Numbered from the stretch's first letter, positions 27,378 to 37,481 are shown. The stretch: DNA of 64,000 nt from Microbacterium lacus (GCF_039531105.1 NZ_BAAAPK010000001.1:2046001-2110000), one strand, 5' to 3'. The notes: generated by a model not told the origin, from the sequence alone. Numbers and translations are program-made.

Positions 27378-28940
27378 TCAGTTCTTGCCGAGGAGCTTCT
27401 GCAGCTGCGCGAGGTCCGCCTCACTCGGCGCGCCGGGCGTGCCAGCGCCGCCGAGCCCGAAGCCCGATCCGGTCGGGGCCGCGGGAGCGGCCGCCGCGAT
27501 GCCGGCGTTCTCGGCGGCGCGCTTGGCGGGGTTGCCGGAGCGCGAGCCCTTCGCCTTCTGCTGCTTGCCGCGCTTGGCGGACGCGCCGGGACGCGAGCCG
27601 GGGATCGGGCCCATGCCCGGAATGTTCGGCGTGCCGCCGCGCGCCACGGTCTTCATCATCTTCGCGGCCTGCTCGAAGCGATTCACGAGCGCGTTGACGT
27701 CGGTGACCGTCATGCCGGAGCCGCGGGCGATGCGCAGCCGCCGCGATCCGTTCAGGACCTTCGGGTTGCGCCGCTCGATCGGAGTCATCGAGCGGATGAT
27801 CGCCTCGGTCCGGTCGAGCTCGCGCTCGTCGAAGTCCTCGAGCTGCTGCTTCATCTGGCCCATACCCGGGAGCATCCCGAGCATCTTCTTCATCGAGCCC
27901 ATCTTCTTGAGCTGCTGCATCTGATCGAGGAAGTCCTCGAGGGTGAAGCTGTCGGTCGCGAGCTTCTCGGCCATCTTCATGGCCTCGGCCTCGTCGAAGG
28001 CCTGCTGCGCCTGCTCGATGAGGGTCAGGATGTCGCCGAGGTCGAGGATGCGGGACGCCATCCGGTCGGGGTGGAACGGCTCGAGGTCGTCCAGCCCCTC
28101 ACCCGTGGACGCGTAGATGATCGGGCGTCCGGTGACCGAGGCCACCGAGAGCGCCGCACCACCGCGGGCGTCGCCGTCGAGCTTGGACAGGACCACGCCG
28201 GTGAAGTCGACACCCTCCTGGAAGGCCTTGGCGGTGTTGACCGCGTCCTGACCGATCATCGCGTCGATGACGAACAGGACCTCATCCGGATCGGTCGCCC
28301 TGCGGATGTCCGCCGCCTGCTTCATGAGCTCGGCATCCACACCGAGGCGTCCCGCGGTGTCGATGATCACGACGTCGTGCTGGTGGCGACGCGCCACCTC
28401 GACGCCGTCGCGGGCGACCTGGACGGGATCCCCGACGCCGTTGCCGGGCTGGGGCGCGTAGATCGCGGCGCCGGCTTGACCGGCGACGACCTGGAGCTGA
28501 TTCACGGCGTTCGGACGCTGCAGGTCGGCGGCGACCAGAAGAGGAGTGTGCCCCTCCTTCTCGAGCATCTTCGCGAGCTTTCCGGCGAACGTCGTCTTGC
28601 CGGAGCCCTGGAGACCCGCGAGCATGATGATCGTGGGCGGGTTCTTCGCGAACTGGAGACGCCGCTGCTGCCCGCCGAGGATCGCAATGAGCTCCTCGTT
28701 GACGATCTGCACGACCTGCTGGGCAGGATTGAGGGCCTTGTTGACTTCGTCGCCGAGCGCGCGTTCGCGCACCTTGGCGGTGAACTCCTTGACCACGGGA
28801 AGAGCGACGTCGGCGTCCAGCAGTGCGCGGCGGATCTCGCGGACGGTGCCGTCGACGTCTGCGGGAGTGAGCTTTCCCTTCGTGCGCAGATTGCGGAAGG
28901 TCTCGGTGAGACGATCGGAGAGCGTGCCGAAGGTTGCCAT
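27378..28940 (-). CDS. ffh: signal recognition particle GTPase Ffh
   Basis: Binds 4.5S RNA and signal sequences and docks with FtsY for co-translational insertion. N-terminal four-helix domain, G domain with GLQGSGKTTFAGKLA (G1), DTAGRLGVDAELM (G3), and TKLDGDARGGAALS (G4/G5); the Met-rich M domain follows (MQQLKKMGSMKKMLGMLPGMGQM, GSRRLRIARGSGMTVTDVN). 520 residues, with an Ala/Pro/Gly tail of about 70 residues typical of actinobacteria. ATG start. Confidence 0.97.
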   Translation of the reverse strand: MATFGTLSDRLTETFRNLRTKGKLTPADVDGTVREIRRALLDADVALPVVKEFTAKVRERALGDEVNKALNPAQQVVQIVNEELIAILGGQQRRLQFAKNPPTIIMLAGLQGSGKTTFAGKLAKMLEKEGHTPLLVAADLQRPNAVNQLQVVAGQAGAAIYAPQPGNGVGDPVQVARDGVEVARRHQHDVVIIDTAGRLGVDAELMKQAADIRRATDPDEVLFVIDAMIGQDAVNTAKAFQEGVDFTGVVLSKLDGDARGGAALSVASVTGRPIIYASTGEGLDDLEPFHPDRMASRILDLGDILTLIEQAQQAFDEAEAMKMAEKLATDSFTLEDFLDQMQQLKKMGSMKKMLGMLPGMGQMKQQLEDFDERELDRTEAIIRSMTPIERRNPKVLNGSRRLRIARGSGMTVTDVNALVNRFEQAAKMMKTVARGGTPNIPGMGPIPGSRPGASAKRGKQQKAKGSRSGNPAKRAAENAGIAAAAPAAPTGSGFGLGGAGTPGAPSEADLAQLQKLLGKN

Positions 28941-28992
28941 AGTGCTTTCGAGTTTACGCGAGGCCTCCGCGCGCGTCCGCCTGCGCGCGAGC

Positions 28993-29967
28993 TCAGCGCG
29001 GGTCGAGCTCCTGGAAGAGCGTCAGCTGCAGGCCGGCAGGGCCGCGCAGCCGGGCGTTGACCGATCGCCACGGGGTCTGTCGCGCCGGCGCTTCGACGAC
29101 GGCGCCGACGGCTTCGAGCCGGTCCGTCATCGCCACCGTGTCGCCGACCTCGAGGGCGATCCGGATCGGGTCGCTTTCTCCCCCGTCGGTCTCGACGGCA
29201 TCGATGAACGCGATCTGTGCGGGGTTGCTCAACTCGAGCGTGGCGCGGCCGGCGTCCAGGATCACCACGCGCGCCCCGCCTTCCGCCTCGTACGCCTCCG
29301 ATTGCGGCATCCCGACCACGTCGCGGTAGAACGCGAGCGCCTCGTCGAAGTCCTCCGCCCGTGCGACGACGCGGAGCTGCCGCACCGGACCCTCCGGACC
29401 ACCCGCCACGACGTCCGCGGCTCGGATCAGGAAGCCGTCGAGCGCCGTGCGCCCGGCGCCGTCGCGCGCCCACGCCTCCACGGCGGCGAGCACGGCGCCA
29501 CCCCACGCTGCGCCGCGGACCTCGGCGGCGAGGCGATCGGTCCCGGCGCGGACGAAGCGGTCAGACACGGCGGCTGCCAGGCGTGACCGACGCACCGCGG
29601 CTTCGCGCTGCAGTTCCTCGAGAAGCTGCATCGGACCCGCGTTCACGAGCGCGAGCGCGAGACTGTCCGGCGCGAACCCGTCCGCAAGGGGCAGAACCGC
29701 CGCGCGGACGTCGGCCCCGGCATCCACACCGTCGGATGAGAGCAGGCGGCGCTCGACATCCGCGATGCGTCCGTCCAGTCCCGACCAGAGGATGTCCGAC
29801 TTCGACGAAAAGTAGTTGAAGAAGCTGGAACGGCTGACGCCCGCGCGCGTCGCGATGTCGGCGATCGTCGTCGCGGGGAAGCCGCGTTCGAGGAAGAGCT
29901 CGCACGCGGCCTCGGCGAGGACCTCGCGTGAGGAGGACTTCGGGCGGCCGGCGCGCTGATCGGTCAT
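28993..29967 (-). CDS. TetR-family regulator fused to a VOC (glyoxalase/bleomycin-resistance) domain
   Basis: A 324-residue single chain. Residues about 10-55 are a TetR HTH ([40 protein letters not shown]) followed by a helical ligand-binding segment to about 195. The last about 120 residues form a VOC domain ([56 protein letters not shown]). No stop or frameshift separates them, and they share the frame. The VOC part could bind a small molecule for sensing or sequestration. It faces lipB divergently; the promoter shows a TACGCT hexamer 6 nt before the ATG. Confidence 0.88.
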   Translation of the reverse strand: MTDQRAGRPKSSSREVLAEAACELFLERGFPATTIADIATRAGVSRSSFFNYFSSKSDILWSGLDGRIADVERRLLSSDGVDAGADVRAAVLPLADGFAPDSLALALVNAGPMQLLEELQREAAVRRSRLAAAVSDRFVRAGTDRLAAEVRGAAWGGAVLAAVEAWARDGAGRTALDGFLIRAADVVAGGPEGPVRQLRVVARAEDFDEALAFYRDVVGMPQSEAYEAEGGARVVILDAGRATLELSNPAQIAFIDAVETDGGESDPIRIALEVGDTVAMTDRLEAVGAVVEAPARQTPWRSVNARLRGPAGLQLTLFQELDPR

Positions 29968-29973
29968 GCGGAC

Positions 29974-29979
29974 AGCGTA
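29974..29979 (-). promoter_or_regulatory. leaderless -10 hexamer of the TetR-VOC gene
   Basis: TACGCT, then GTCCGC, then ATG: exact 6-nt spacing. Confidence 0.6.
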
Positions 29980-30073
29980 CGAGCAGCGCGTCGGCGGGTC
30001 GCGGTCATCGCCATACCGCGTATTGTTGCACTCGATCCAGAAACACCACCCCGTCACTCATCGGAGGAGCATC

Positions 30074-30718
30074 ATGCTCGACATCCTCGACGTCGGCACC
30101 GCGCCGACGTATGTGCCGTACCTCGACGGGTGGGCGCTGCAGCGGCGCATCCACGCCGACGTGGTCGAGCATGCGCGCCCCGACACCCTGCTGCTCCTCG
30201 AGCATGAGGCGGTCTACACCGCCGGCAAGCGCACGGAGGCGCACGAGCGACCCGTCGACGGGACGCCGGTGATCGACGTCGACCGGGGCGGGAAGATCAC
30301 CTGGCACGGACCGGGGCAGCTCGTGGGCTATCCGATCGTCCGGCTCGCCGAGCCGATCGACGTCGTCGCGCACGTCCGGCGCCTGGAGCGTCTGCTGATC
30401 GACGCGCTGCAGCAGCACGGCGTCGACGGGTACCAGGTCGCCGGCCGCAGCGGAGTCTGGGTGCGCCGTCCACTGTCCGAGGACAAGGTCGCCGCGATCG
30501 GCGTCCGCGTCGAGAAGGGCGTCACGATGCACGGCTTCGCGATCAACTGCGACAATTCCCTCGCGGGCTTCCGAGGGATCATCCCGTGCGGGATCACGGA
30601 TGCCGGTGTGACCACCGTCAGCGAGGTGATCGGTGCCGACACGTCGCCGACGGATCTGATCGGGACCGTCTCCGCCGTCTTCCGCGCGGAATTCGCCCGA
30701 GAGGCGGTCCCCGCGTGA
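30074..30718 (+). CDS. lipB: lipoyl(octanoyl) transferase
   Basis: Transfers octanoyl from ACP to lipoyl domains of 2-oxoacid dehydrogenases and GcvH. Visible motifs: [35 protein letters not shown], the [20 protein letters not shown] block and [14 protein letters not shown] with the catalytic Cys, with Lys in the [13 protein letters not shown] segment. 214 residues. The ATG is preceded by GGAGGAGCATC. Followed by lipA with a 4-bp overlap. Confidence 0.97.
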   Translation: MLDILDVGTAPTYVPYLDGWALQRRIHADVVEHARPDTLLLLEHEAVYTAGKRTEAHERPVDGTPVIDVDRGGKITWHGPGQLVGYPIVRLAEPIDVVAHVRRLERLLIDALQQHGVDGYQVAGRSGVWVRRPLSEDKVAAIGVRVEKGVTMHGFAINCDNSLAGFRGIIPCGITDAGVTTVSEVIGADTSPTDLIGTVSAVFRAEFAREAVPA

Positions 30719-31713
30719 GCGCGTCGGCGCCCGACGGACGCAAGCTCCTGCGACTGGAGGTCCGCAACGCCCAGACGCCCATCGAGCGCAAGCCGGAGTG
30801 GATCAAGACCCGGGCGAAGATGGGCCCGGAGTATCAGGCGCTGCACTCACTCGTGAAGACGGAGGAGCTGCACACCGTCTGCCAGGAAGCGGGATGCCCG
30901 AACATCTACGAGTGCTGGGAGGACCGCGAGGCCACGTTCCTCATCGGCGGTTCGCAGTGCACCCGGCGGTGCGACTTCTGCCAGATCGACACCGGCAAGC
31001 CCGCGGACTACGACGTGGACGAGCCACGCCGCGTCGCGGAGAGCGTCGTGCGGATGAACCTCCGCTACGCCACGGTCACGGGCGTCGCCCGCGACGATCT
31101 GCCCGACGGCGGCGCATGGCTGCATGCCGAAACCGTCCGCCGCATCCACGAGATGAACCCGAACACGGGCGTGGAGATCCTCGCGACGGACTTCAACGGC
31201 GATCCGGCGCTCCTGCGCGAGGTGTTCGAGAGCCGGCCCGAGGTCTTCGCCCACAACGTCGAGACCGTCCCGCGCATCTTCAAGCGCATCCGGCCGGCGT
31301 TCCGGTACGAGCGCTCGCTGGATGTCCTCACGCAGGCGCGCGCGTTCGGCCTCATCACGAAGTCGAACCTCATCCTGGGGATGGGTGAGGAGCCGGAGGA
31401 GGTCGTCCAGGCCCTGCAGGACCTTCACGATGCCGGAACCGACATCATCACGATCACGCAGTACCTGCGGCCCTCCCCTCGGCATCTGCCGGTGGACCGC
31501 TGGGTCAAGCCGGACGAGTTCGTGGCGTTCAAGGAGGAAGCTGAGCGCATCGGCTTCCTCGGGGTGCTCGCGGGGCCGCTCGTGCGCTCGTCGTACCGCG
31601 CAGGGCGCCTCTGGGCGCAGTCGATGATCTCGAAGGGCCGCGAGATCCCGCCCCACCTGGCGCACATCGCCGCCGACGTGCACGTCGAGCGGGGATTCGC
31701 TCAGGCGGTCTGA
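30715..31713 (+). CDS. lipA: lipoyl synthase
   Basis: Radical-SAM enzyme that inserts two sulfur atoms into the octanoyl group. The N-terminal auxiliary-cluster cysteines are in [14 protein letters not shown], the radical-SAM motif is [10 protein letters not shown] (CxxxCxxC), and RSSYRAG near the C-terminus supplies the auxiliary-cluster Ser. The GTG start overlaps lipB as GTGA. 332 residues. Together these two genes make protein-bound lipoate. Confidence 0.98.
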   Translation: MSASAPDGRKLLRLEVRNAQTPIERKPEWIKTRAKMGPEYQALHSLVKTEELHTVCQEAGCPNIYECWEDREATFLIGGSQCTRRCDFCQIDTGKPADYDVDEPRRVAESVVRMNLRYATVTGVARDDLPDGGAWLHAETVRRIHEMNPNTGVEILATDFNGDPALLREVFESRPEVFAHNVETVPRIFKRIRPAFRYERSLDVLTQARAFGLITKSNLILGMGEEPEEVVQALQDLHDAGTDIITITQYLRPSPRHLPVDRWVKPDEFVAFKEEAERIGFLGVLAGPLVRSSYRAGRLWAQSMISKGREIPPHLAHIAADVHVERGFAQAV

Positions 31714-31725
31714 GCGGCGCTGCGA

Positions 31726-32226
31726 TCAGTCGGCGCTGGTCACCGACAGGACGTCTCCGTCCGAATCGAGGTTCACCAGCAGCACGTCGTCGGTCGCGTC
31801 GGGGTCCAGCGCGTACTCGAGGACCGCGAAGGGGTCTGCACCGCCGTGCTCGTCGGCGAGGATCGTCATGCTCATGAGCTGCAGCGAGCGGATCACGTCC
31901 ACCTGCACGTCGCCGGAGATGTCCACGAGGAGGTCCTCGAGCTCGTCGCCCAGCTGCTCCTGCTGCTGGAGGATGTACTCGATGACCTCGCTCGTGCGGT
32001 CGTCCAACTCGGAGACCATCGCATTGCGCGCCGTGCGATCGATCGCCTCGATCGACGAGATGAGCGCGGCCGCGACATCCAGAGCCGCCTCCGACACGTC
32101 GTCCTGGTCAGGGGCGGTGAGATCGACCGTCACGCTCTGATCGCCGAGGTCGACGTTCTCGGACCAGAAGATCGACCCGTCCGGTCCGGACTCGAGCAGT
32201 CCGAAGAAGTCGTGTTCGATCGCCAT
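31726..32226 (-). CDS. acidic hypothetical protein, DUF2004-like
   Basis: A 166-residue, very acidic protein with no signal or membrane helix; helical segments contain DVAAALISSIEAIDRTARNAMV and EVIEYILQQQEQLGDELEDLLVDI. Layout and composition recall the DUF2004 family, but I cannot confirm it by eye. It starts at ATG 32226 and ends 12 bp from the lipA stop (convergent). No function proposed. Confidence 0.55.
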   Translation of the reverse strand: MAIEHDFFGLLESGPDGSIFWSENVDLGDQSVTVDLTAPDQDDVSEAALDVAAALISSIEAIDRTARNAMVSELDDRTSEVIEYILQQQEQLGDELEDLLVDISGDVQVDVIRSLQLMSMTILADEHGGADPFAVLEYALDPDATDDVLLVNLDSDGDVLSVTSAD

Positions 32227-32297
32227 GCCCCCATGAAACCAGGACGCGACGACGGGCGCCATCCTGTGACGGCGCGCCGCCCGGATGCGCCGGCCGA

Positions 32298-33167
32298 TCA
32301 GTCCACGAGCGATGCGGCGAACACGTGCGGAGTGAAGCCCGTGAGGTCGCCGATGCCTTCGCCCTGACCGAGCAGCTTGACCGGGATTCCGGTGCGCTCC
32401 TGCACCGCCAGCACGAATCCGCCCTTGGCCGATCCGTCGAGCTTGGTCAGGACGAGACCCGTGACCCCCGCATGCTCGAGGAACGCCTGCGCCTGCATCA
32501 CACCGTTCTGCCCCGTCGTGGCGTCGAGCACCAGCAGCACTTCGCTGATGGGCGCCTGCTTCTCGATGACGCGGCGGATCTTGCCGAGCTCATCCATGAG
32601 GCCGCCCTTGGTGTGCAGCCTGCCTGCCGTGTCGACCAGCACGATCTCGGTGCCGGTGCGCTTGGCGTAATCGATCGTCTGGAAGGCGACGGATGCCGGA
32701 TCCTGACCCTCCTGCTGCGGGCGGACGATCGTGGCTCCCCCGCGTTCGGCCCAGGTCGCGAGCTGGTCGACGGCGGCCGCGCGGAACGTGTCGGCCGCCC
32801 CGACGACGACGCTGCGTCCGTATCGCTGGAGGAACTTCGCGAACTTGCCGATCGTCGTCGTCTTGCCGACGCCGTTCACGCCGACCACGAGTACGACGGC
32901 GGGACGTTCGGTCAGTCGCAGAGTCGTGTCGAACTTGGCGAAGTGCTCCTCGAGCGTCTCCTTCAGCATGCGCTGGAGATCTCGCGGATCGGTCGTGCGG
33001 TAGCGCTCGACCTTGGCGCGCAGCTCGTCGATGATCCGCTCGCTGATGTCCGGTCCGAAGTCGGCGGTCAGAAGAGCCGTCTCGAGGTCGTCCCACGTCG
33101 TCTCGTCGATCGTGGGGCGCACGAACATCCCGCGCAGAGCACTGCCGAGGGACCACTTCTCTGCCAT
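32298..33167 (-). CDS. ftsY: signal recognition particle receptor FtsY
   Basis: SRP receptor GTPase. The protein is only 289 residues and consists of the NG domains: N helices, then GVNGVGKTTTIGKFA (G1), DTAGRLHTKGGLM (G3), TKLDGSAKGGFVLAV and the closing GIPVKLLGQGEGIGDLTGF. The long acidic A domain of many FtsY proteins is absent, so membrane association presumably relies on the N-terminal amphipathic helix. ATG start, preceded by a TAGGCT hexamer 6 nt away; smc ends 22 bp upstream. Confidence 0.97.
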   Translation of the reverse strand: MAEKWSLGSALRGMFVRPTIDETTWDDLETALLTADFGPDISERIIDELRAKVERYRTTDPRDLQRMLKETLEEHFAKFDTTLRLTERPAVVLVVGVNGVGKTTTIGKFAKFLQRYGRSVVVGAADTFRAAAVDQLATWAERGGATIVRPQQEGQDPASVAFQTIDYAKRTGTEIVLVDTAGRLHTKGGLMDELGKIRRVIEKQAPISEVLLVLDATTGQNGVMQAQAFLEHAGVTGLVLTKLDGSAKGGFVLAVQERTGIPVKLLGQGEGIGDLTGFTPHVFAASLVD

Positions 33168-33173
33168 GATCTC

Positions 33174-33179
33174 AGCCTA
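33174..33179 (-). promoter_or_regulatory. leaderless -10 hexamer of ftsY
   Basis: TAGGCT followed by GAGATC and the ATG: 6-nt spacing. It lies just downstream of the smc stop, so ftsY need not rely on smc transcription. Confidence 0.6.
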
Positions 33180-33189
33180 CGGGGACGAC

Positions 33190-36100
33190 TCAGGCGCTCG
33201 CGCGCTCGCCGACGCGCTGCCCGACGACGGCGGAGACCCCGTCCTGCCGCATCGAGACCCCGTACAGCGCATCCGCGATCTCCATCGTCCGCTTCTGGTG
33301 TGTGATGACGATGAGCTGGCTGCTCTCGCGGAGACGCTCGAACACGCCCAGGAGGCGACCGAGGTTCGCGTCGTCGAGCGCGGCCTCGACCTCGTCCAAG
33401 ATGTAGAAGGGACTGGGTCGCGCCATGAAGATCGCGGTCAGCAACGCCACGGCCGCGAGTGAACGCTCACCGCCGCTCAAGAGCGACAGCCGCTCGATCT
33501 TCTTGCCGACCGGCCGTACCGACACCTCGATTCCGGTCGTGAGCATGTCATCCGGGTTCGTCAGAGCGATACTGCCGGTTCCGCCGGGGAAGAGGATCGG
33601 AAAGACCTCGCCGAACGCACGTCGGGTATCCTCGAACGCGGCCGCGAAGATCGTCTGCATGCGCTCGTCCAGGTCCTGGATGATCGTCAGCAGGTCCGCG
33701 CGCGTCTGAGTGAGATCGGCCAGCTGCTCGACGAGGAACTTGTGCCGCTGCTCGAGCGCGGCGAACTCTTCGAGGGCGAGCGGATTGACCCGGCCCAGCT
33801 GCGCGAGCTTGCGCTCGGCATCCTGCAGGCGGCGCCGCTGGGCGGCACGGTCGAACGGGACGCTTTCGGCCTCTCCTTCTCCGGCGCCGTCGCGGGGAAC
33901 CGGCTGGTCGGGTCCATATTCCGAAAGGAGAATATCCTCCTCGAGGCCGAGCTCGGACGCGACGCGCTCCAGCAGGCTCGTCACGTGCAGACGCTTCTCG
34001 TGGATCTGCAGCTCGAGACCGTGGACGCTTTCGGTGAGGCCGGCGAGGCGCTCGCGTACCGCGCTCTCCTGCCTGCGCAGCTCGGCGAGCTCCGCGGTCA
34101 CGGCGGTGCGAGCAGTCTCCGCGGCGGTCAGTTCCACGCGGGCCTGGCTGACCGAGCGGTCCACCGAGTCCAGGACCGCGGGCAAGGCTGCCGCGACGCC
34201 GGCCGCGACATCGCGCTGCGCGCGTCGGATCACCGCGCGCCGAGCGGCCTCGGCTGCGGCCTCCCGCTCACGTTCCCGCTGTCGCTCCAGCTGGACGACC
34301 CTGGCCTCGCCTGCCCGGACGCGCTCCTTGAGCGTCTCGACGTCCAGCCGCGCGCGCATCTCGCCGTCGCGCGCGGCCTCCAACTCGGCGAGCATGCCTT
34401 CCCGGGAGGAGGCGTCCAGGATCGGGCGCGGCGCCTCGGAGGCCGCCCGCAGACGCTCCTCCGCGGCCAGAGCCGCTCTCTCGGCATCCTCGACCGCTGC
34501 CGTCGCCTGCGCGAGGGAAGCCGTGAGGCGATCACACTCGGCGACGGCGGCCTCGTGCCGAACGCTCGCGCGGTTGACCTTCTCGGTGTGGGCCGCGAGC
34601 GCGGCGTCATGCTCGCGCAGGGCCTGGAGGGCGGACTTGGTCCGCCCACGGGCCGCGTCGAGCGACTCCGTGGCGTCGGACAACGCGGCGCGCAGCGAAT
34701 CCGCGACGACCACGATCTCGTCGCGCCGGTCGGCGGCTGCGTCACGCTCGGCGGCGAGCTCGAGCCGAGATCGGCCTTGCCCCGATCCGGAGCGGATCGT
34801 GTGCCGGGTCACCACTTCGCCCGAACGGGTGACGATCGTGAGATCACCGGCCTGCGCCGCCGCTTCCTGCGCCGCCGCGAGGTCGTCAGCGACGACCACC
34901 CGTGCCAGGATGCCGAGCACCCCCGCCGGCCCGGTCACGACATCGCCCGCGGGCGTCACACCCGGCACGGACATGACCGCGTCGGCCGGGCGGATACCCG
35001 CGACCGGCTCCGCGATGACGATGTCGATCACGCCGAGGTCGCCGTCCTGGACGGTCTGCGCGACGAGGAAGGCATCGTCGCGTCCGCGCACGAGCACGCC
35101 CTCGGCGAGCGGGCCGAGGGCGGCGGCGATCGCCGCCTCGTAGCCCGCGGTGACCTTGATCGCGTCGCCCACGAGCCCTTCGACGCCGGATCCCCCCGCC
35201 TCGATCAGCTCCGCCGCCGCGTTGCGCACATCCAGCGCCCGTCCGAGGGCGGCCGTCTGCGCGGTGAGCGACTCGCGTTCGCGCTCCGCGGCGTGCAGAC
35301 GCTCGCGGAGCGACGTCGCCGCGGTCTCCGCGTCGGCCGCGTCGCGCTGCGCACGCTCGTAGGCCGCGGCGTATTCGGCCGCCGAGCCCTCGGGAACCAG
35401 CCCGGGCTGCACGCCATCGAGTTCGAGCTCCGCCTCGGCACGCCGTGCGAGCGCGGCCTCCAGCGCAGCACGCTGCCGTTCGACGCCCGCCCGGACGGCG
35501 GTGAGCGCGGAGGAAGCAGCCTCGAAGGAACCGCGCAGCGCCGTGAGGCGCATGTCGTGCTCGGAGACGAGCGCGCTCTGGGCCGCGATGTCGACGTCGA
35601 GCGCGTCGAGCTCCGCGCGGGCCCGGATCACCTCGCGGGAAGCCTCGGCGGCGGCATCCTGAGCGTCGCCGAGTCCGGCCGCGATGTCGTCGATCTCGGC
35701 GCGGGCGTCATCGATCATCGCCTGCGACACGGTCGTGAGCTCGATCCCGTCCTCGTCCGGGCCGTCCCCCAGCAACGCGAGACGCTGGCCGGCGAGGGTG
35801 AACAGGCTCCGCAGTCGCTCTTGCACCCTCTCCAGGCCGTGCGCCACCGTCCGGGCCTGATCGACCTGCTCGGATCGCTGCTGCTGCTCCAGGGTGGCGA
35901 TCCGCGCGCGGAGGTTCTCGCTCTGATCCTGGACGGCAAGCCGTTCGGTGTGCCGCTCCTGCTCGCTGCGCGCGTGGGCGGCGAGCTCCGCACGGAGCGT
36001 CGCGAGTTCGTCGGCGAGCAGTCTGGCGCGGGCATCGCGCACGACCGCTGCGATCGTCGCGGCCTCGCGCGCGATCTCGGCCTGGCGCCCCAGCGGCTTG

Positions 36101-36705
36101 AGCTGGCGTCGCAGCTCTCCGGCCAGGTCGCTCAGCCGCGTCAGGTTAGCCTCCATCGCGTCGAGCTTGCGAAGGGTCTTCTCCTTGCGGCGTCGGTGCT
36201 TCAGGATGCCGGCCGCCTCCTCGATGAAGCCGCGCCGCTCCTCCGGGGTCGCCTGCAGGACACTGTCCAGTCGACCCTGCCCGACAATCACATGCATCTC
36301 GCGGCCGAGGCCGGAATCACTGAGGAGCTCCTGGACGTCCAGCAATCGGCACACCGCACCGTTGATCGCGTACTCGCTGGAACCGTTGCGGAACAGCGTC
36401 CGGCTGATCGTCACTTCGGAGTACTCGATGGGCAGCGCGCCATCCGCGTTGTCGATCGTGAGCTGTACTTCGGCACGACCGAGCGGTCCTCGCGTCGCGG
36501 TACCGGCGAAGATGACGTCTTCCATCTTGCCGCCGCGCAACGTCTTGGCGCCCTGCTCACCCATGACCCACGCGAGGGCGTCGACCACGTTCGATTTGCC
36601 CGAGCCGTTGGGTCCGACGATGCAGGTCACACCGGTCTCGAACGCGAACGTCGTCGGCTGGGCGAACGACTTGAACCCTTTGAGCGTCACGCTCTTCAGG
36701 TGCAT
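33190..36705 (-). CDS. smc: chromosome segregation protein SMC
   Basis: Condensin ATPase that extrudes DNA loops with ScpAB. 1171 residues: N-terminal Walker A GPNGSGKSNVVDALAWV and GEQGAKTLRGGKMEDVIF, a long coiled coil (about 170-500), the Gly-rich hinge (GSGVEGLVGDAIKVTAGYEAAI region), return coiled coil (about 650-1000), and C-terminal LSGGERSLAAVALLTAIF signature plus YILDEVEAALDDAN (Walker B). ATG at 36705 is favoured by GGAAGG seven bases upstream; an earlier ATG (36720) is part of that element. Confidence 0.97.
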   Translation of the reverse strand: MHLKSVTLKGFKSFAQPTTFAFETGVTCIVGPNGSGKSNVVDALAWVMGEQGAKTLRGGKMEDVIFAGTATRGPLGRAEVQLTIDNADGALPIEYSEVTISRTLFRNGSSEYAINGAVCRLLDVQELLSDSGLGREMHVIVGQGRLDSVLQATPEERRGFIEEAAGILKHRRRKEKTLRKLDAMEANLTRLSDLAGELRRQLKPLGRQAEIAREAATIAAVVRDARARLLADELATLRAELAAHARSEQERHTERLAVQDQSENLRARIATLEQQQRSEQVDQARTVAHGLERVQERLRSLFTLAGQRLALLGDGPDEDGIELTTVSQAMIDDARAEIDDIAAGLGDAQDAAAEASREVIRARAELDALDVDIAAQSALVSEHDMRLTALRGSFEAASSALTAVRAGVERQRAALEAALARRAEAELELDGVQPGLVPEGSAAEYAAAYERAQRDAADAETAATSLRERLHAAERERESLTAQTAALGRALDVRNAAAELIEAGGSGVEGLVGDAIKVTAGYEAAIAAALGPLAEGVLVRGRDDAFLVAQTVQDGDLGVIDIVIAEPVAGIRPADAVMSVPGVTPAGDVVTGPAGVLGILARVVVADDLAAAQEAAAQAGDLTIVTRSGEVVTRHTIRSGSGQGRSRLELAAERDAAADRRDEIVVVADSLRAALSDATESLDAARGRTKSALQALREHDAALAAHTEKVNRASVRHEAAVAECDRLTASLAQATAAVEDAERAALAAEERLRAASEAPRPILDASSREGMLAELEAARDGEMRARLDVETLKERVRAGEARVVQLERQREREREAAAEAARRAVIRRAQRDVAAGVAAALPAVLDSVDRSVSQARVELTAAETARTAVTAELAELRRQESAVRERLAGLTESVHGLELQIHEKRLHVTSLLERVASELGLEEDILLSEYGPDQPVPRDGAGEGEAESVPFDRAAQRRRLQDAERKLAQLGRVNPLALEEFAALEQRHKFLVEQLADLTQTRADLLTIIQDLDERMQTIFAAAFEDTRRAFGEVFPILFPGGTGSIALTNPDDMLTTGIEVSVRPVGKKIERLSLLSGGERSLAAVALLTAIFMARPSPFYILDEVEAALDDANLGRLLGVFERLRESSQLIVITHQKRTMEIADALYGVSMRQDGVSAVVGQRVGERASA

Positions 36706-36857
36706 ACGGACGCCTTCCATCCCGCTCGGTTCACCGCATCACGCTACCGGAGGAGTCGGCTTCGTCAGAGGAGGCGGGGCCGCACACGGCGCAAGGAGCA
36801 CGCACGCGGGGCGGCGATGCCCGACACGCCCGTCATCCCTCGAAACTGAAAATTCGC

Positions 36858-36887
36858 TTGACGAGCGTATCGGACACGCGCTAGCGT
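36858..36887 (+). promoter_or_regulatory. sigma-A-type promoter of the peptide-GNAT operon
   Basis: TTGACG (36858-36863), 18-bp spacer, TAGCGT (36882-36887). It is the best consensus promoter in the window and predicts a leader of about 30 nt before the 35-codon peptide. Confidence 0.65.
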
Positions 36888-36924
36888 CTCTCTTCGCGTC
36901 CACACCCACGAAAGGAGGTCACCG

Positions 36925-37032
36925 ATGATGCACATGATCACACCCGGCTTCGCGCCCGTCTGCCGTACGCCGTTCCGCGGATCCGCTCCGGTGACCTCGT
37001 CGTTCGGCGCGACCGCTCTCACGGCCGTCTGA
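36925..37032 (+). CDS. 35-residue peptide, first gene of the GNAT operon
   Basis: A small ORF encoding MMHMITPGFAPVCR plus a Ser/Thr/Ala-rich tail, with one Cys and several Pro; no membrane helix or export signal. AAAGGAGG (36911-36918) ends 6 bases before the ATG, a complete anti-Shine-Dalgarno match, and a consensus promoter precedes it, so translation is very likely. It could be a regulatory leader peptide for the downstream acetyltransferases, a modified peptide, or a small functional protein. I know of no family. Confidence 0.6.
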   Translation: MMHMITPGFAPVCRTPFRGSAPVTSSFGATALTAV

Positions 37033-37215
37033 CCCGCCGCTCAGGAGGACTCCGCCCTGCAGGCGGTCCCTGCGCCTCCGCGGAGCGTGCCACGGGCCTT
37101 GTCGCGGCTGTCCGCGCAGGCGCCCCCCGCGGGTCCGCGTCCGTCGCGTCTCCGCGATCCCGCGCCCTCTCGTGCGCCTCCCTCCCCCACCACCCTTCAC
37201 TTGGAAGAGACCATC

Positions 37216-37479
37216 ATGAACGACACCCTGACGCCCGTCCGGTCTCCCGGCACGGAGCGACGATTCGACTTCGCCACGACGGCGGACGGCGTGCACCTGA
37301 CGCCCGTCGACCGCTTCGAACTGCGGATCGGACTCTGGTTGCTGCTGCGCAGCGCCCGCCGCCAGGAGGGCGCGCGCGATCGCGACGCGCACGCACGCCG
37401 TATGCGCAATGATCGGGCTCGCTCCGATCTCCACCATGCTGCCCTTCGCGTCCACGCACTCGACAGCATCCGCGCCTGA
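37216..37479 (+). CDS. 87-residue basic protein of the GNAT operon
   Basis: Soluble, highly basic C-terminal half (RSARRQEGARDRDAHARRMR) after a short hydrophobic stretch RFELRIGLWLLL. GGAAGAG precedes the ATG by 7 bases. No known family. It sits 183 bp after the 35-residue peptide and 60 bp before the first acetyltransferase; that last gap holds a strong hairpin. Arg/His-rich composition suggests nucleic-acid or ribosome contact, which is speculation. Confidence 0.6.
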   Translation: MNDTLTPVRSPGTERRFDFATTADGVHLTPVDRFELRIGLWLLLRSARRQEGARDRDAHARRMRNDRARSDLHHAALRVHALDSIRA

Positions 37480-37481
37480 CC

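Noticed and set aside
33742..36849. A 1035-codon open frame antisense to smc
   Set aside because: In 70% GC DNA the complementary frame of a coding gene stays open because stop codons are AT-rich. The translation is Arg/Gly/Leu low-complexity text with no family signal, while the smc strand has all SMC motifs.
37045..37090. Stem between the 35-residue peptide and the 87-residue gene as a terminator
   Set aside because: The palindromes around CTGCAGG and CTCCGCGGAG are short, with no T run; they are too weak to call.
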